From NCBI GenBank assembly GCA_016290215.1, contig JAEETH010000014.1, positions 1 through 64,000 of the forward strand: a DNA stretch of 64,000 nucleotides. Direction: 5' to 3'. Below the pieces are notes generated by a model that was given only the letters and a program-made list of their open reading frames with translations, had not been told where the DNA came from and did not search any database. The stretch comes from Bacteroidales bacterium (lineage in GTDB: Bacteria; Bacteroidota; Bacteroidia; Bacteroidales; F082). Positions 52,030 through 60,359 of this stretch are shown piece after piece. Every line of letters starts with the position of its first letter. Position 1 is the stretch's first letter. The position numbers and the translations under genes were made by a program.

Positions 52030-53082
52030 ATGATCATCATAGGAATAACAGGCACCCTCGGTGCGGGAAAAGGCACCATCGTCGACTACCTCGTCAAAGA
52101 GAAAGGCTTCGTGCACTACTCGGTGCGAGCCTACATCACTGAAGAATGCCAACGCCGCGGCCTCGAAGTGAACCGCGACACCCTCACCATGGTCGGCAAC
52201 GACCTGCGCGCCGCGCATTGCCCGAGCTATATCACCGACCAGCTCTTCGAGCGTGCCAAAGCCGAAGGCAAAAACGCGGTCATCGAGAGCGTTCGCACTC
52301 CAGGCGAGATACACTCGCTGCGCGAGAAAGGCGAGTTCTACCTCTTTGCCGTCGACGCCGACCGAAAAATCCGCTACGACCGCATCTACCTCCGTGGCTC
52401 CGAGACCGACCATATCGACTTCGAGACCTTCGTGGCCAACGAGGAACGTGAGATGACCGCCACCGACCCCAACAAGCAGAACCTCGGCGCTTGCATCAAG
52501 GAGGCCGACTTCGTGTTTATGAACGACGGCTCCATCCCACAGCTGCACCAACAAGTGGAAAAAGTGTTAACCCAGCTACACGTGCGCCCTTCATGGGATG
52601 ACTATTTCCTCAACTTGGCCGACACCGTCAGCGAGCGCGCCACCTGCAACCGTGGGCGCAGCGGCTGCGTCATCGTGAAAGATAAGCAAATCTTAGTGAC
52701 CGGTTATGTGGGCTCACCCAAGGGTCTCCCCCACTGCGACGATGTGGGGCACCTGTTCCGCAAGACCATCCATGAGGACGGCTCGGTGACCCAACACTGC
52801 GTGCGCACCGTCCATGCCGAGCAGAACGCCATCTGTCAAGCTGCCCGTCGTGGCATCGCCTTGGATGGCAGCACCTTATATTGCCGCATGACACCCTGCC
52901 GCACCTGCGCCATGCTCATCATCAACTGCGGCATCGTCCGTGTGGTGTGCGAACGCCGCTACCACGACGGTGCCGAGACTGAGGAGATGTTCAACCAAGT
53001 GGGCATCAAGTTGGAATACAAATACGATGAGGTGCAACAATATGAAGGACAACGCTGCGAGAATGCCGATCCGGTAAAATAA
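52030..53082 (+). CDS. P-loop kinase-like / dCMP deaminase fusion
   Basis: 350 residues from ATG 52030; 25 upstream in-frame codons are repeat sequence. Residues 1-185 form a P-loop kinase-like domain with a Walker A-type GITGTLGAGKGTIVDYL, as in dephospho-CoA or nucleoside monophosphate kinases. Residues 195-350 are a deoxycytidylate deaminase domain: RSGCVIVKDKQIL, the zinc site HAEQNAI, and MTPCRTCAMLIINCGI. The order kinase-deaminase is that of fungal dCMP deaminases and of the anti-phage dCTP deaminases (AvcD/DCD type), though those bacterial defence proteins are usually longer. It could serve normal dUMP supply or phage defence; context gives no defence neighbours. Confidence 0.88.
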   Translation: MIIIGITGTLGAGKGTIVDYLVKEKGFVHYSVRAYITEECQRRGLEVNRDTLTMVGNDLRAAHCPSYITDQLFERAKAEGKNAVIESVRTPGEIHSLREKGEFYLFAVDADRKIRYDRIYLRGSETDHIDFETFVANEEREMTATDPNKQNLGACIKEADFVFMNDGSIPQLHQQVEKVLTQLHVRPSWDDYFLNLADTVSERATCNRGRSGCVIVKDKQILVTGYVGSPKGLPHCDDVGHLFRKTIHEDGSVTQHCVRTVHAEQNAICQAARRGIALDGSTLYCRMTPCRTCAMLIINCGIVRVVCERRYHDGAETEEMFNQVGIKLEYKYDEVQQYEGQRCENADPVK

Positions 53083-53104
53083 ACATTACGGAACATAATC
53101 CTTT

Positions 53105-53139
53105 GTAGAGACGTAGCGCGCTACGTCTCTACTTTTTTT
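53105..53139 (+). terminator. GTAGAGACG palindrome, terminator for the deaminase gene and stop of nhaC
   Basis: A perfect 28-base palindrome (GTAGAGACGTAGC and its inverse) at 53105-53132 followed by seven T residues. On the minus strand the palindrome encodes the last residues Val-Glu-Thr and the TAG stop of nhaC. A second GTAGAGACG palindrome is at 56294-56323. Confidence 0.85.
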
Positions 53140-54782
53140 CCGACCAATCTTACTATCAGGCCGAGCACCACAAAACCCATCAAAAACGCCACCCATGACG
53201 GCAAACCCAAGGCCGTTGGCAGCACGCCAATGAGCACTGCCACGCCTCCTACAACGAGGGCATAAGGCATCTGTGTCCTGACATGCTCCAAGTGGTTGCA
53301 ACCCGAAGCCAAAGAACTCATAATCGTCGTGTCAGAAATCGGGGAACAGTGGTCGCCCATGACAGAACCCGCCAGCACCGATGCCACCACATTGTAGAAC
53401 AAAGGCATCGTGGCGTCGACAGACAGACCTTGCGACTGACAGAGCATCCATGAGGCGGGCAGAATCAAAGGATAGAGGATGGCCATCGTACCCCATGAGG
53501 TACCAGTCGAAAAGCCGATGAAGGCAGCAAGCACGAACGTTAACACGGGCACTATGGCAGGCGACAGCGACCATTGCAGCAGCAGTTGCGACACAAACTC
53601 AGCAGTATGCATGTCTTTAGTAACCAAGGCGATAGACCACGCCATCGTCAGAATCAGCACAGCGTTAAGCATCGTCTTAAAGCCTTCAACCATCTCCTCC
53701 ATCACTTTGGAGAAGGGCAATGTGCCTCGCAGCATAGTCATTACGATGGCGGTAATCAGCGAAAGTAACGAAGCCCAGAGCAAAGCCAAGTAGGAATTGG
53801 CCGCGCCGATGGTCACAGATAGTTTAGAGAAAAAGCCTGAATCGCCATTCCACACCGAAGCATCATAACCTGTGATAACCAGTCCAATGATCGTCCCGAA
53901 AATCAAGACCAACAACGGTATCAGCGCGTCGATGATATGGGCGGATTGGGGTTCGGTGGCAGCCTCTGCGCTTTCAATATTGGCTTGAAGCCTTGCCTTG
54001 CGTTCCGCCTTCAGCATGGGGCCAAAGTCACGGCGGCTGAAGATAATCATCAGCACGAAGCCAAGGGTAAGAAAAGGATAAAAACTATAAGCCAAGGAAT
54101 TGACAAACACCGAATAAGCCGAAGTGTCAAGGCCTATAGCATTGATACCATCCTGGATATAACTCAACTCAGCGCCAATCCACGTGGTGACAAAAGCCAC
54201 CGCCACCACAGGGGCCGAAGTGGAGTCGACGATATAGGACAGTTTCTCGCGCGAGATTTTCAGCTTGTCGGCTATGGGACGCATGGTGTTGCCTACCACA
54301 AGGGTGTTGGAATAGTCATCGAAGAAGATGCAGAGGTCCATCAAAAAGGTCATCAACTGTCCTGAGCGCGGACCTTTTGCTTTACGCGAAAGCCACTTGA
54401 CCACACCTTGCATGCCACCATTGGCCGTGATGATGCGCACCATGCCACCAATAAGCATGGTGAAGACAATAATCGTCACATGGTCGGCATCAAACAAAGA
54501 ACCCACAACGCAGGTATCCACAACTCTCAGTATTCCGCCACCCAAAGCCGAGGTTGGACTTGCGCCGCCGTAATAAGCCATGAGGAAGGTGCCCGTCAGA
54601 ATGCCGACAAAAAGCGAGGAAATCACCTCTTTAATTAATAAAGCCATCACGATAGCCACCATAGGAGGCAGAATCGACATCCAAAGCGGCATCGGTGCCG
54701 AAGCCGGGCCAAAAACATACAGCAACATCAGCCCCAACACAAGGGCAAATGCCACTATCAAGCCAATCCATTTCTTTTTCAT
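53121..54782 (-). CDS. nhaC: NhaC-family Na+/H+ antiporter
   Basis: 553 residues from ATG 54782; the frame is open for another 42 codons without family likeness. About 12-13 membrane helices. Conserved parts include LFVGILTGTFLM, DYSNTLVVGNTMRPI with SREKLSYIVDSTSAPV, and GFSTGTSWGTMAILYPL, VLAGSVMGDHCSPISDTTIMS near the C-terminus, all typical of the NhaC/arginine-ornithine antiporter-like group. It should exchange sodium (or another small solute) for protons or a related solute. Its stop codon is inside the palindrome at 53105-53132. Confidence 0.92.
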   Translation of the reverse strand: MKKKWIGLIVAFALVLGLMLLYVFGPASAPMPLWMSILPPMVAIVMALLIKEVISSLFVGILTGTFLMAYYGGASPTSALGGGILRVVDTCVVGSLFDADHVTIIVFTMLIGGMVRIITANGGMQGVVKWLSRKAKGPRSGQLMTFLMDLCIFFDDYSNTLVVGNTMRPIADKLKISREKLSYIVDSTSAPVVAVAFVTTWIGAELSYIQDGINAIGLDTSAYSVFVNSLAYSFYPFLTLGFVLMIIFSRRDFGPMLKAERKARLQANIESAEAATEPQSAHIIDALIPLLVLIFGTIIGLVITGYDASVWNGDSGFFSKLSVTIGAANSYLALLWASLLSLITAIVMTMLRGTLPFSKVMEEMVEGFKTMLNAVLILTMAWSIALVTKDMHTAEFVSQLLLQWSLSPAIVPVLTFVLAAFIGFSTGTSWGTMAILYPLILPASWMLCQSQGLSVDATMPLFYNVVASVLAGSVMGDHCSPISDTTIMSSLASGCNHLEHVRTQMPYALVVGGVAVLIGVLPTALGLPSWVAFLMGFVVLGLIVRLVGKKVET

Positions 54783-54850
54783 AATGCACAAAATGAAGCC
54801 CAAAAATACAATTTTTTGATGGATTTCCGTTATCAAAAACAATTTGGTCT

Positions 54851-54858
54851 TATTTTTG
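54851..54858 (+). promoter_or_regulatory. -7 box of the first lipoprotein of the trio
   Basis: TATTTTTG, 53 bases upstream of ATG 54912. Confidence 0.5.
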
Positions 54859-54911
54859 CAAGCCGAAACATCTTTGGTAATTATTATCATCAATACAAAA
54901 CCATTCAAATC

Positions 54912-55439
54912 ATGAAGAAAATCCTCATCATCGCATTAAGCTGCCTCGTAGTTCTGTTCGCAGCATGCAAGAAAAAACCCGTCGAGCCAACGCCTGATCC
55001 CGTTGACTACACCCCCACCTATGTCGGCAACTATTTAGGACAGTTTGATTTCAACATCACCTCGGTGAACCACCAAGCACAAACGTTGGCCTTTACCATC
55101 GACAACATCGGCATGGACATCGCCAAAGGCACTGCCTTCAATGCCATCACAGCCACGGTGACCGTCGACAACGAGACCCGACAAACCTCGGGAACAGCCT
55201 CGGCGGAGAAAGCCGATTTCGAGTCTGTCAACCTCATCATCGACAAGCCCGACCAGAACTACTATTTCGAATTGAGCCTCAAGATGGAAGGCACCAAAGT
55301 GGAAAACGACACCACCTTGAACATCGTCGGAACGTTCTCCGGCAGCGGCAAAGCCACTATCTTAACCCCTCAGGGTGCATTTGAACAAATCTTCGACGAA
55401 GTGTCGGGCAATTTGAGTGGCGACCTTGTAAAACAGTAA
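54912..55439 (+). CDS. Lipoprotein, first of three in a row
   Basis: 175 residues from ATG 54912. A signal peptide with lipobox LFAACK is followed by a Pro-rich tether and a beta-rich domain beginning YVGNYLGQFDFNIT and ending VSGNLSGDLVKQ. The GNYLGxF start, a middle with conserved Thr/Asp strand residues and the GNLSGxL end echo the C-terminal halves of the two larger lipoproteins that follow, so the three may share one domain. No known family is recognised. It is separated from the next gene by 17 bases, so the trio is probably an operon. Confidence 0.75.
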   Translation: MKKILIIALSCLVVLFAACKKKPVEPTPDPVDYTPTYVGNYLGQFDFNITSVNHQAQTLAFTIDNIGMDIAKGTAFNAITATVTVDNETRQTSGTASAEKADFESVNLIIDKPDQNYYFELSLKMEGTKVENDTTLNIVGTFSGSGKATILTPQGAFEQIFDEVSGNLSGDLVKQ

Positions 55440-55456
55440 TTTAACACTATAACCTC

Positions 55457-56281
55457 ATGAAAAAAACCACATTATTCATGGCTTGCTGCATCGGCCTGAT
55501 GCTGTTTGCAAGCTGCAAGAAAGACGTCCAACCTACCATCAACATCGCCACGGGCACCAACTATGTCAGCCAAGGCTCCCAAGTGTTTTCGGGTGACCAA
55601 ATCACCGTTGGCTTCAGCCTCGCCGGTGAGAGCTTGACCAAAATCGAGATGAACGCCAGTCAAAACGGGACCGTGCTCTACAACAATGTCCAAAACATCG
55701 AAAATGTAGCTGCCTACCTTTATGTCCACAACTTCAACATCGATGCTGTCGGCACCGTTACCATCACTGGCGTAGTGACCGATGCCAAAGGACACACGGC
55801 GACATCAAGTTTCGACATCCAGTGTTTCGAAAAACCTAACGCCAAGTTTTTGGGCCGCTATGAAGGCGACATCCTCATTACGGGAAGTTATGAAGCCAGC
55901 ATCACAGGCATGGAACCTATAGCCGGCGACCTGGACAACACACCTCTCCCAGCTATTGTTGACATTGCCGCTGACGACGGCATGAACGATGTAACTGCAA
56001 CCATTACCATCAATGGACAATCGAACACAGTGAATGGCACCGTTGACGGCAACAAAGTCGTCTTTGAGGCTGTCAACAGCACATTCAACTACTCTTACCA
56101 ATACCAAGGCTTCCCTATCTCCATTCCGCTCACCATGACCTATGCCATCAATGGCACGCTCAATGGAGAAGGCAATCAACTTGCTCTTGACGGAGCCTGC
56201 AATGGTGAAGGCAGCGTCTTAGCTTTAGGCACATTTTCAGTGGATGGCACCCTCAGTGGCAGCTTGAACAAGACAAGATAA
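55457..56281 (+). CDS. Lipoprotein, second of the trio
   Basis: 274 residues with a signal peptide and lipobox (LMLFASCK). The N-terminal half (about 25-130) looks like an Ig-like beta-sandwich with GTVTITGVVTDAKGHTATSSF. The C-terminal half (about 133-274) begins FLGRYEGDILITGSYEASI and ends TLSGSLNKTR. It is a clear paralogue of the next protein along the whole length. Function unknown; exposure on the outer membrane is likely. A GTAGAGACG palindrome lies between this gene and the next. Confidence 0.78.
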   Translation: MKKTTLFMACCIGLMLFASCKKDVQPTINIATGTNYVSQGSQVFSGDQITVGFSLAGESLTKIEMNASQNGTVLYNNVQNIENVAAYLYVHNFNIDAVGTVTITGVVTDAKGHTATSSFDIQCFEKPNAKFLGRYEGDILITGSYEASITGMEPIAGDLDNTPLPAIVDIAADDGMNDVTATITINGQSNTVNGTVDGNKVVFEAVNSTFNYSYQYQGFPISIPLTMTYAINGTLNGEGNQLALDGACNGEGSVLALGTFSVDGTLSGSLNKTR

Positions 56282-56293
56282 ATCCGCAATACT

Positions 56294-56323
56294 GGTAGAG
56301 ACGCGCCATGGCACGTCTCTACC
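56294..56323. repeat. GTAGAGACG palindrome between paralogous lipoprotein genes
   Basis: GGTAGAGACGCGCCATGG and the inverse CACGTCTCTACC form a 30-base palindrome with one mismatch. It starts 13 bases after a stop codon and belongs to the same family as 53105-53132, a type widespread in Bacteroidota. Confidence 0.85.
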
Positions 56324-56341
56324 ATCATACAACAATCCCTA

Positions 56342-57208
56342 ATGAAGAGAACCTCGTTATTCTTAGCTTGCTGCATTGGCTTGATGTTTTTTGCCAGCTG
56401 CAAGAAAGGCCCTGTGCTCCCCAGCATCAGCATCCTGCGCAATCAGGGATGTGTCATAGAAAACTCCCAGGTGTATTACGGCGGCGAGATCACGGTGGGC
56501 TTTCACTGCACAGGCGAGAACCTGACCCAGATTGCTGTCGTCCTCATGCAAAACGACAGCATCTTGGCGAGCCATACTGACAATCTCAACGCCAAGCAGG
56601 TCGACCCAGTCACCTCCATCGACTACAAGCATCCTTTCACCCTTGAGACACTCGGCATCGTCACCGTCACAGGCACCTTGACCGATTCCTTGGGGCATGT
56701 CGCCACCGTCAGCTTCGACATCAACTACAACGAAACGCCGAACATGAGGTTTGTGGGGCACTATGAAGGCGACCTCTTCATCAACGGGAACTATTCAGCA
56801 GACCTTTCCATCATCGGCCTCCAGAACGGTGACTTGGACAGCATATCTTTTTATACCATCGCCGACATCGTGACCGGCGACAACATGAATGAAGTGATTG
56901 CCACCCTCACCCTCGGCGACCAACCCAACACCGTGAGAGGTACGGTGGACGGCGACAACGTCGTCTTCGATGAAATCAACAGCAAGTTTGTCTTCGATTA
57001 CACCTACGACGGTATCTTCAACATCAACATTCCGATTGAGCTGGATGTCATCTTTTCCATGCATGGCACACTCATCGATGGTCACCTCGACCTTGAAGGC
57101 GAGTGCCAAGGTGGCGGAGACATCAGCATCATGGGCGGCATTGTCAACGGTCCTATGACCATGGAAGGCACCCTTGGGGGGAGCTTGATGAAGAATTGGA
57201 AACGGTAA
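56342..57208 (+). CDS. Lipoprotein, third of the trio
   Basis: 288 residues, paralogous to the preceding protein: same signal peptide pattern (LACCIGLMFFASCKK), the Ig-like TLGIVTVTGTLTDSLGHVAT segment, then MRFVGHYEGDLFINGNYSAD and a glycine-rich end GTLGGSLMKN. Sequence has diverged most in the first 60 residues after the lipobox, where a binding surface might be. The gene is followed by a strong terminator. Function unknown. Confidence 0.78.
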   Translation: MKRTSLFLACCIGLMFFASCKKGPVLPSISILRNQGCVIENSQVYYGGEITVGFHCTGENLTQIAVVLMQNDSILASHTDNLNAKQVDPVTSIDYKHPFTLETLGIVTVTGTLTDSLGHVATVSFDINYNETPNMRFVGHYEGDLFINGNYSADLSIIGLQNGDLDSISFYTIADIVTGDNMNEVIATLTLGDQPNTVRGTVDGDNVVFDEINSKFVFDYTYDGIFNINIPIELDVIFSMHGTLIDGHLDLEGECQGGGDISIMGGIVNGPMTMEGTLGGSLMKNWKR

Positions 57209-57267
57209 AGGGAGGTTAGCCCTTTCAGTCGTGATCCTTTTTGAGAGGACTTAACAAAACCAAAACG

Positions 57268-57293
57268 AGCGCGCCACATTGCGCGCTTTTTTT
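57268..57293 (+). terminator. Terminator of the lipoprotein trio
   Basis: AGCGCGC and GCGCGCT form a seven-pair stem with a six-base loop, followed by seven T residues, 60 bases after the last stop codon. Confidence 0.88.
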
Positions 57294-57338
57294 ATGCGAC
57301 CCTACAGTTGAAAGCAAACTTTCGCCACATGGTCGCAT

Positions 57339-57364
57339 AAAAAAAGCAGGATTGTCGTCCTGCT
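57339..57364 (-). terminator. Terminator of tRNA-fMet
   Basis: On the minus strand AGCAGGA and TCCTGCT pair around a six-base loop and are followed by seven T residues, 14 bases after the tRNA. Confidence 0.88.
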
Positions 57365-57377
57365 CATTTTGGTTTTG

Positions 57378-57449
57378 TAGCGGGGGGAGGATTCGAACCT
57401 CCGACCTCCGGGTTATGAGCCCGACGAGCTGCCTCTGCTCTACCCCGCA
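57378..57449 (-). tRNA. Initiator tRNA-fMet (CAU)
   Basis: Anticodon loop CTCATAA with the three consecutive G-C pairs (GGG/CCC) in the anticodon stem, and a mismatch at the first acceptor pair (T1 opposite T72), both initiator hallmarks. The T arm is GGAGGTTCGAATCCTCC. Length is 72 bases without CCA, with a short D loop. Confidence 0.93.
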
Positions 57450-57507
57450 TCGCGCGAAAATCCCGTTTGGAAAACTTTTTTCCTCTCGAAATCGGCTGCA
57501 AAAATAA

Positions 57508-57515
57508 TAATTTTG
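57508..57515 (+). promoter_or_regulatory. -7 box of era
   Basis: TAATTTTG, 38 bases before the era ATG at 57554; no clear TTG element at the right distance. Confidence 0.45.
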
Positions 57516-57553
57516 TTTCTTTGCAAGGCCAAAATCGAAGAAAAAATTTCATT

Positions 57554-58435
57554 ATGAGTCATAAAGCAGGCTATGTCAACATCATAGGACGCCCGAACGT
57601 AGGCAAGTCCACCCTCATGAATCAGCTCGTCGGCGAGAAAATCTCCATCATCACCTCGAAAGCGCAGACCACGCGCCACCGCATCCTCGGCATCGTCAAC
57701 GGCGACGACTTCCAAATCGTCTTCAGCGACACCCCAGGCATCATCAAGGACCCGGCCTACAAGATGCACGAGGTGATGAACCAGTTCGTCAACGTGGCCC
57801 TCATCGACGCCGACCTCATCCTTTTCGTGGTCGACATCACCGACAAAAAGATTGAAGAAAAAACCGTGGAACGTCTGAAAACCACCGACATCCCTGTCTT
57901 TGTGCTCATCAACAAGATTGACCTGTCGACACAAGAACAAGTCGAGCAAGCCGTTGAACAATGGCGCGAAATCTTGCCAAACGCCACTATTTTCCCGCTT
58001 TCGGCACAATACAACGCCAACGTGGAATTCATCTTCAAGAAGATTTTGGAGAAGATGCCGGAATGCCCACCCTACTTCCCCAAGGATGAGCTCACCGACC
58101 GCTCGATGCGTTTCTTCATCACCGAGATTATTCGCGAGAAGATTTTGCTCAACTACCAGCAAGAAGTACCCTATTCCGTTCAAGTTGAGGTGGAAAGCTA
58201 CGAGGAGACCGAACATCGCATCCACATCCGCAGCGTCATTTATGTGGCCCGTGACTCGCAAAAAGCCATTATCATCGGCAAGGGCGGCAGCGCCATCAAG
58301 AAACTCGGCATGCAGGCCCGCACTGACATTGAGGAGTTTACGGGAAAGAAAATCTTCTTGGAACTCTTCGTCAAAGTAGATAAGGACTGGAGAGACAACG
58401 AGGCGGAACTGAAACGGTTTGGGTATGAAGCCTAA
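57554..58435 (+). CDS. era: GTPase Era
   Basis: 293 residues from ATG 57554. G1 is [15 protein letters not shown]2 lies in SKAQTTRHRI, G3 is DTPGI, G4 is NKIDL and G5 is PLSAQ. The C-terminal KH domain contains AIIIGKGGSAIKKLG. Era binds 16S rRNA and assists 30S subunit maturation. Length and motifs are normal. The upstream in-frame 29 codons precede the promoter-proximal ATG and are excluded. A GTTGACAG word repeat starts right after the stop. Confidence 0.97.
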   Translation: MSHKAGYVNIIGRPNVGKSTLMNQLVGEKISIITSKAQTTRHRILGIVNGDDFQIVFSDTPGIIKDPAYKMHEVMNQFVNVALIDADLILFVVDITDKKIEEKTVERLKTTDIPVFVLINKIDLSTQEQVEQAVEQWREILPNATIFPLSAQYNANVEFIFKKILEKMPECPPYFPKDELTDRSMRFFITEIIREKILLNYQQEVPYSVQVEVESYEETEHRIHIRSVIYVARDSQKAIIIGKGGSAIKKLGMQARTDIEEFTGKKIFLELFVKVDKDWRDNEAELKRFGYEA

Positions 58436-58437
58436 AT

Positions 58438-58493
58438 CAGTTGAAAGTTGACAGTTGATAGTTGACAGTTAGGAGTTAGGAGTTGTTCAGTTA
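58438..58493. repeat. GTTGACAG word repeat between era and the BspA-like gene
   Basis: Seven imperfect copies of GTTGAAA/GTTGACA/GTTAGGA words end in GTTGTTCAGTTAGC. The TCA at 58487-58489 within the last word is the stop codon of the convergent BspA-like gene. Same family as 48086-48121, which carries the manA stop. Confidence 0.82.
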
Positions 58494-60310
58494 GCTTCTT
58501 TAGCAAACACTAATTTGAACCTTGATACAGCATCGGTAGTCGTGGCACTAAAACTATAACATGGGCTGCCGAGCAAATCCACATCGTCACCAGTAATATT
58601 GTCGATGAGATGGAGATAATTGAAACTGACGCCCTCCATGTCGAAACGAAGGACATAGTCGCCATCCTTTTCAGCCTTGAAGCCTATCGGCATCTCCCCC
58701 ACAACCTCAGCATTGACCACGGCATAATCCTTGCCATCCATCGGAATAAACAACTTACTGCTGTAGTCTCGGAAACTGAGTTTCGGGAGTGGGTTGCCTT
58801 CACCAAAACGTATGATGACATTGTCGAGCTGGGCACTGCCAGAACTCAAACCAACATTAAGTTTGCTGCTCTTGGCAACGGGAGCATTCCTTGTGATGAC
58901 AAAGCTTTGGTCAGGTTCCATCAAAGCCACGAAAAAGCCTTGCATCGGCTTGATTGGACCCTCCGTGGCCTCAAAGCCCGTGCCTTCTTCATTCATTACA
59001 TAAAAGGCCAACGCCTCACCTCCCTCTTTAATCAGATGCGCATTGCAGACAAAAGGATTACCATAAAGCGTAAAGGCATCGTGTTCACCGTCATCGAAGA
59101 AAGGCGGCGTTACGACCACTTCCTCGCCATTAGCCATGGCGACGCCTTTAAAAGTCAAGCCATGTTGCTCGCGGGCAGCATAAAGATAGCCTTGTCCGTT
59201 ATTCATCTCAAACCCAACTTCGGTGTTTCGGAAGTTGATCCATTGCAGTTCACTCTCAGCATCCCAACGATAGAAATCATATTGGAACTCATCATCGTCA
59301 TTCACGAGCCCTTCAACATAGGCCAAATTTTCATTGGTATAGGTTGTTGGAGCTTGCAAAGGTGTGGCTATCAGACGCCATCCATCGCTTAGGTCGGTCC
59401 AATCAGAAGCTGCGGTGATGTTCTTTTCCACAATGACTTCAACGGGAGCGTTGGTATAGAGTTGTCCACCTTCGGCAAGAGTGATGCTCGCGCCATTGTC
59501 AAAGCCGATGGCATTCGCCTTGGCCGTATAGTTGTCAGGAATGGTGACATCGGCAATGACGTAGATATTGTCTCCAACGGCAGGGGCCGCGCCAGCAGTC
59601 CATTTCGCGACCTCGTTCCAATCGCCTTCGGCAAAGAAAACGTTGGCATCAGTAGGCAGATAGACAATGTTGTTGAAATAGCCCCATCCGTCGGCAGTGG
59701 TCCAGCCCAAAGCGGCATTGGTGAAATTGGCGTGACGGTAAGTGTCCATGCTCCCTATCGGCACATGCAGCGTGACTTGGTTGGTATAATAACTTTGTGT
59801 ATCACTAATGCCGCCGCTGTGAAAACAAAACACGTCATTGTACTCCCAAACAGGAGGCGTGACGGCATGAATGAAAACATGTTGCAAACCAGACAATTCA
59901 TAAAATGCGCCTGCTCCGACGGCGGTGAGTGTAGAAGGCAGCTCCACCTCAAGCAACCCCTGACAGCCAAAAAAGGCAAAATCGCCGATGCGTGTGAGGC
60001 CTTCTGGCAAGATGACACGCGTTAACTTGGTGCAAAAACGAAATGCCAATGACGACACCTCCGTGACGGGATAGACCGTACCATCCACAGTAATCGTCGG
60101 AGGCACCACAAGTTCTCCCTCGGAATAATGTGGCACACAAGCGTTGAAGCCTGAGCCCAATTTAGCCGACATCCCTTCAAGAACATATTCCGCCTGAACC
60201 GCAGTGTTGCCCAAGGTCACCGTACCTTTCACGACGGCGGAAGCCAAGCCAATTGATGGCAAAAGCCACATCAGGCTGGCCAATAGTATAATATTGAAAT
60301 GCTTTTTCAT
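58487..60310 (-). CDS. Secreted BspA-like leucine-rich repeat protein lacking a T9SS sorting domain
   Basis: 607 residues. A signal peptide (to about residue 24) precedes BspA-type LRR_5 repeats (about 60-140: VSSLAFRFCTKLTRVILPEG, RIGDFAFFGCQGLLEVELPS). A middle beta-rich domain follows, then a block (about 310-607) that matches the region before the sorting domain of the 1,512-residue T9SS cargo, including GQGYLYAA, GNPF, PMQGFFVAL, IIRFGEG, YLHLIDNITGDDVDLL and SRFKLVF. The paralogue continues with about 75 residues of sorting domain, but here the protein stops five residues after FKLVF, inside a repeat. Truncation by repeat insertion or deletion is likely. Confidence 0.85.
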   Translation of the reverse strand: MKKHFNIILLASLMWLLPSIGLASAVVKGTVTLGNTAVQAEYVLEGMSAKLGSGFNACVPHYSEGELVVPPTITVDGTVYPVTEVSSLAFRFCTKLTRVILPEGLTRIGDFAFFGCQGLLEVELPSTLTAVGAGAFYELSGLQHVFIHAVTPPVWEYNDVFCFHSGGISDTQSYYTNQVTLHVPIGSMDTYRHANFTNAALGWTTADGWGYFNNIVYLPTDANVFFAEGDWNEVAKWTAGAAPAVGDNIYVIADVTIPDNYTAKANAIGFDNGASITLAEGGQLYTNAPVEVIVEKNITAASDWTDLSDGWRLIATPLQAPTTYTNENLAYVEGLVNDDDEFQYDFYRWDAESELQWINFRNTEVGFEMNNGQGYLYAAREQHGLTFKGVAMANGEEVVVTPPFFDDGEHDAFTLYGNPFVCNAHLIKEGGEALAFYVMNEEGTGFEATEGPIKPMQGFFVALMEPDQSFVITRNAPVAKSSKLNVGLSSGSAQLDNVIIRFGEGNPLPKLSFRDYSSKLFIPMDGKDYAVVNAEVVGEMPIGFKAEKDGDYVLRFDMEGVSFNYLHLIDNITGDDVDLLGSPCYSFSATTTDAVSRFKLVFAKEAN

Positions 60311-60359
60311 CTGACTATTTTTGACAAGTAACTATTTAAAACTAAACTGCAATATCTTA

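Noticed and set aside
57440..58261. 273-codon minus-strand frame opposite era
   Set aside because: Era is certain from its GTPase motifs; the antisense product is His/Val/Asp-rich as expected of a shadow.
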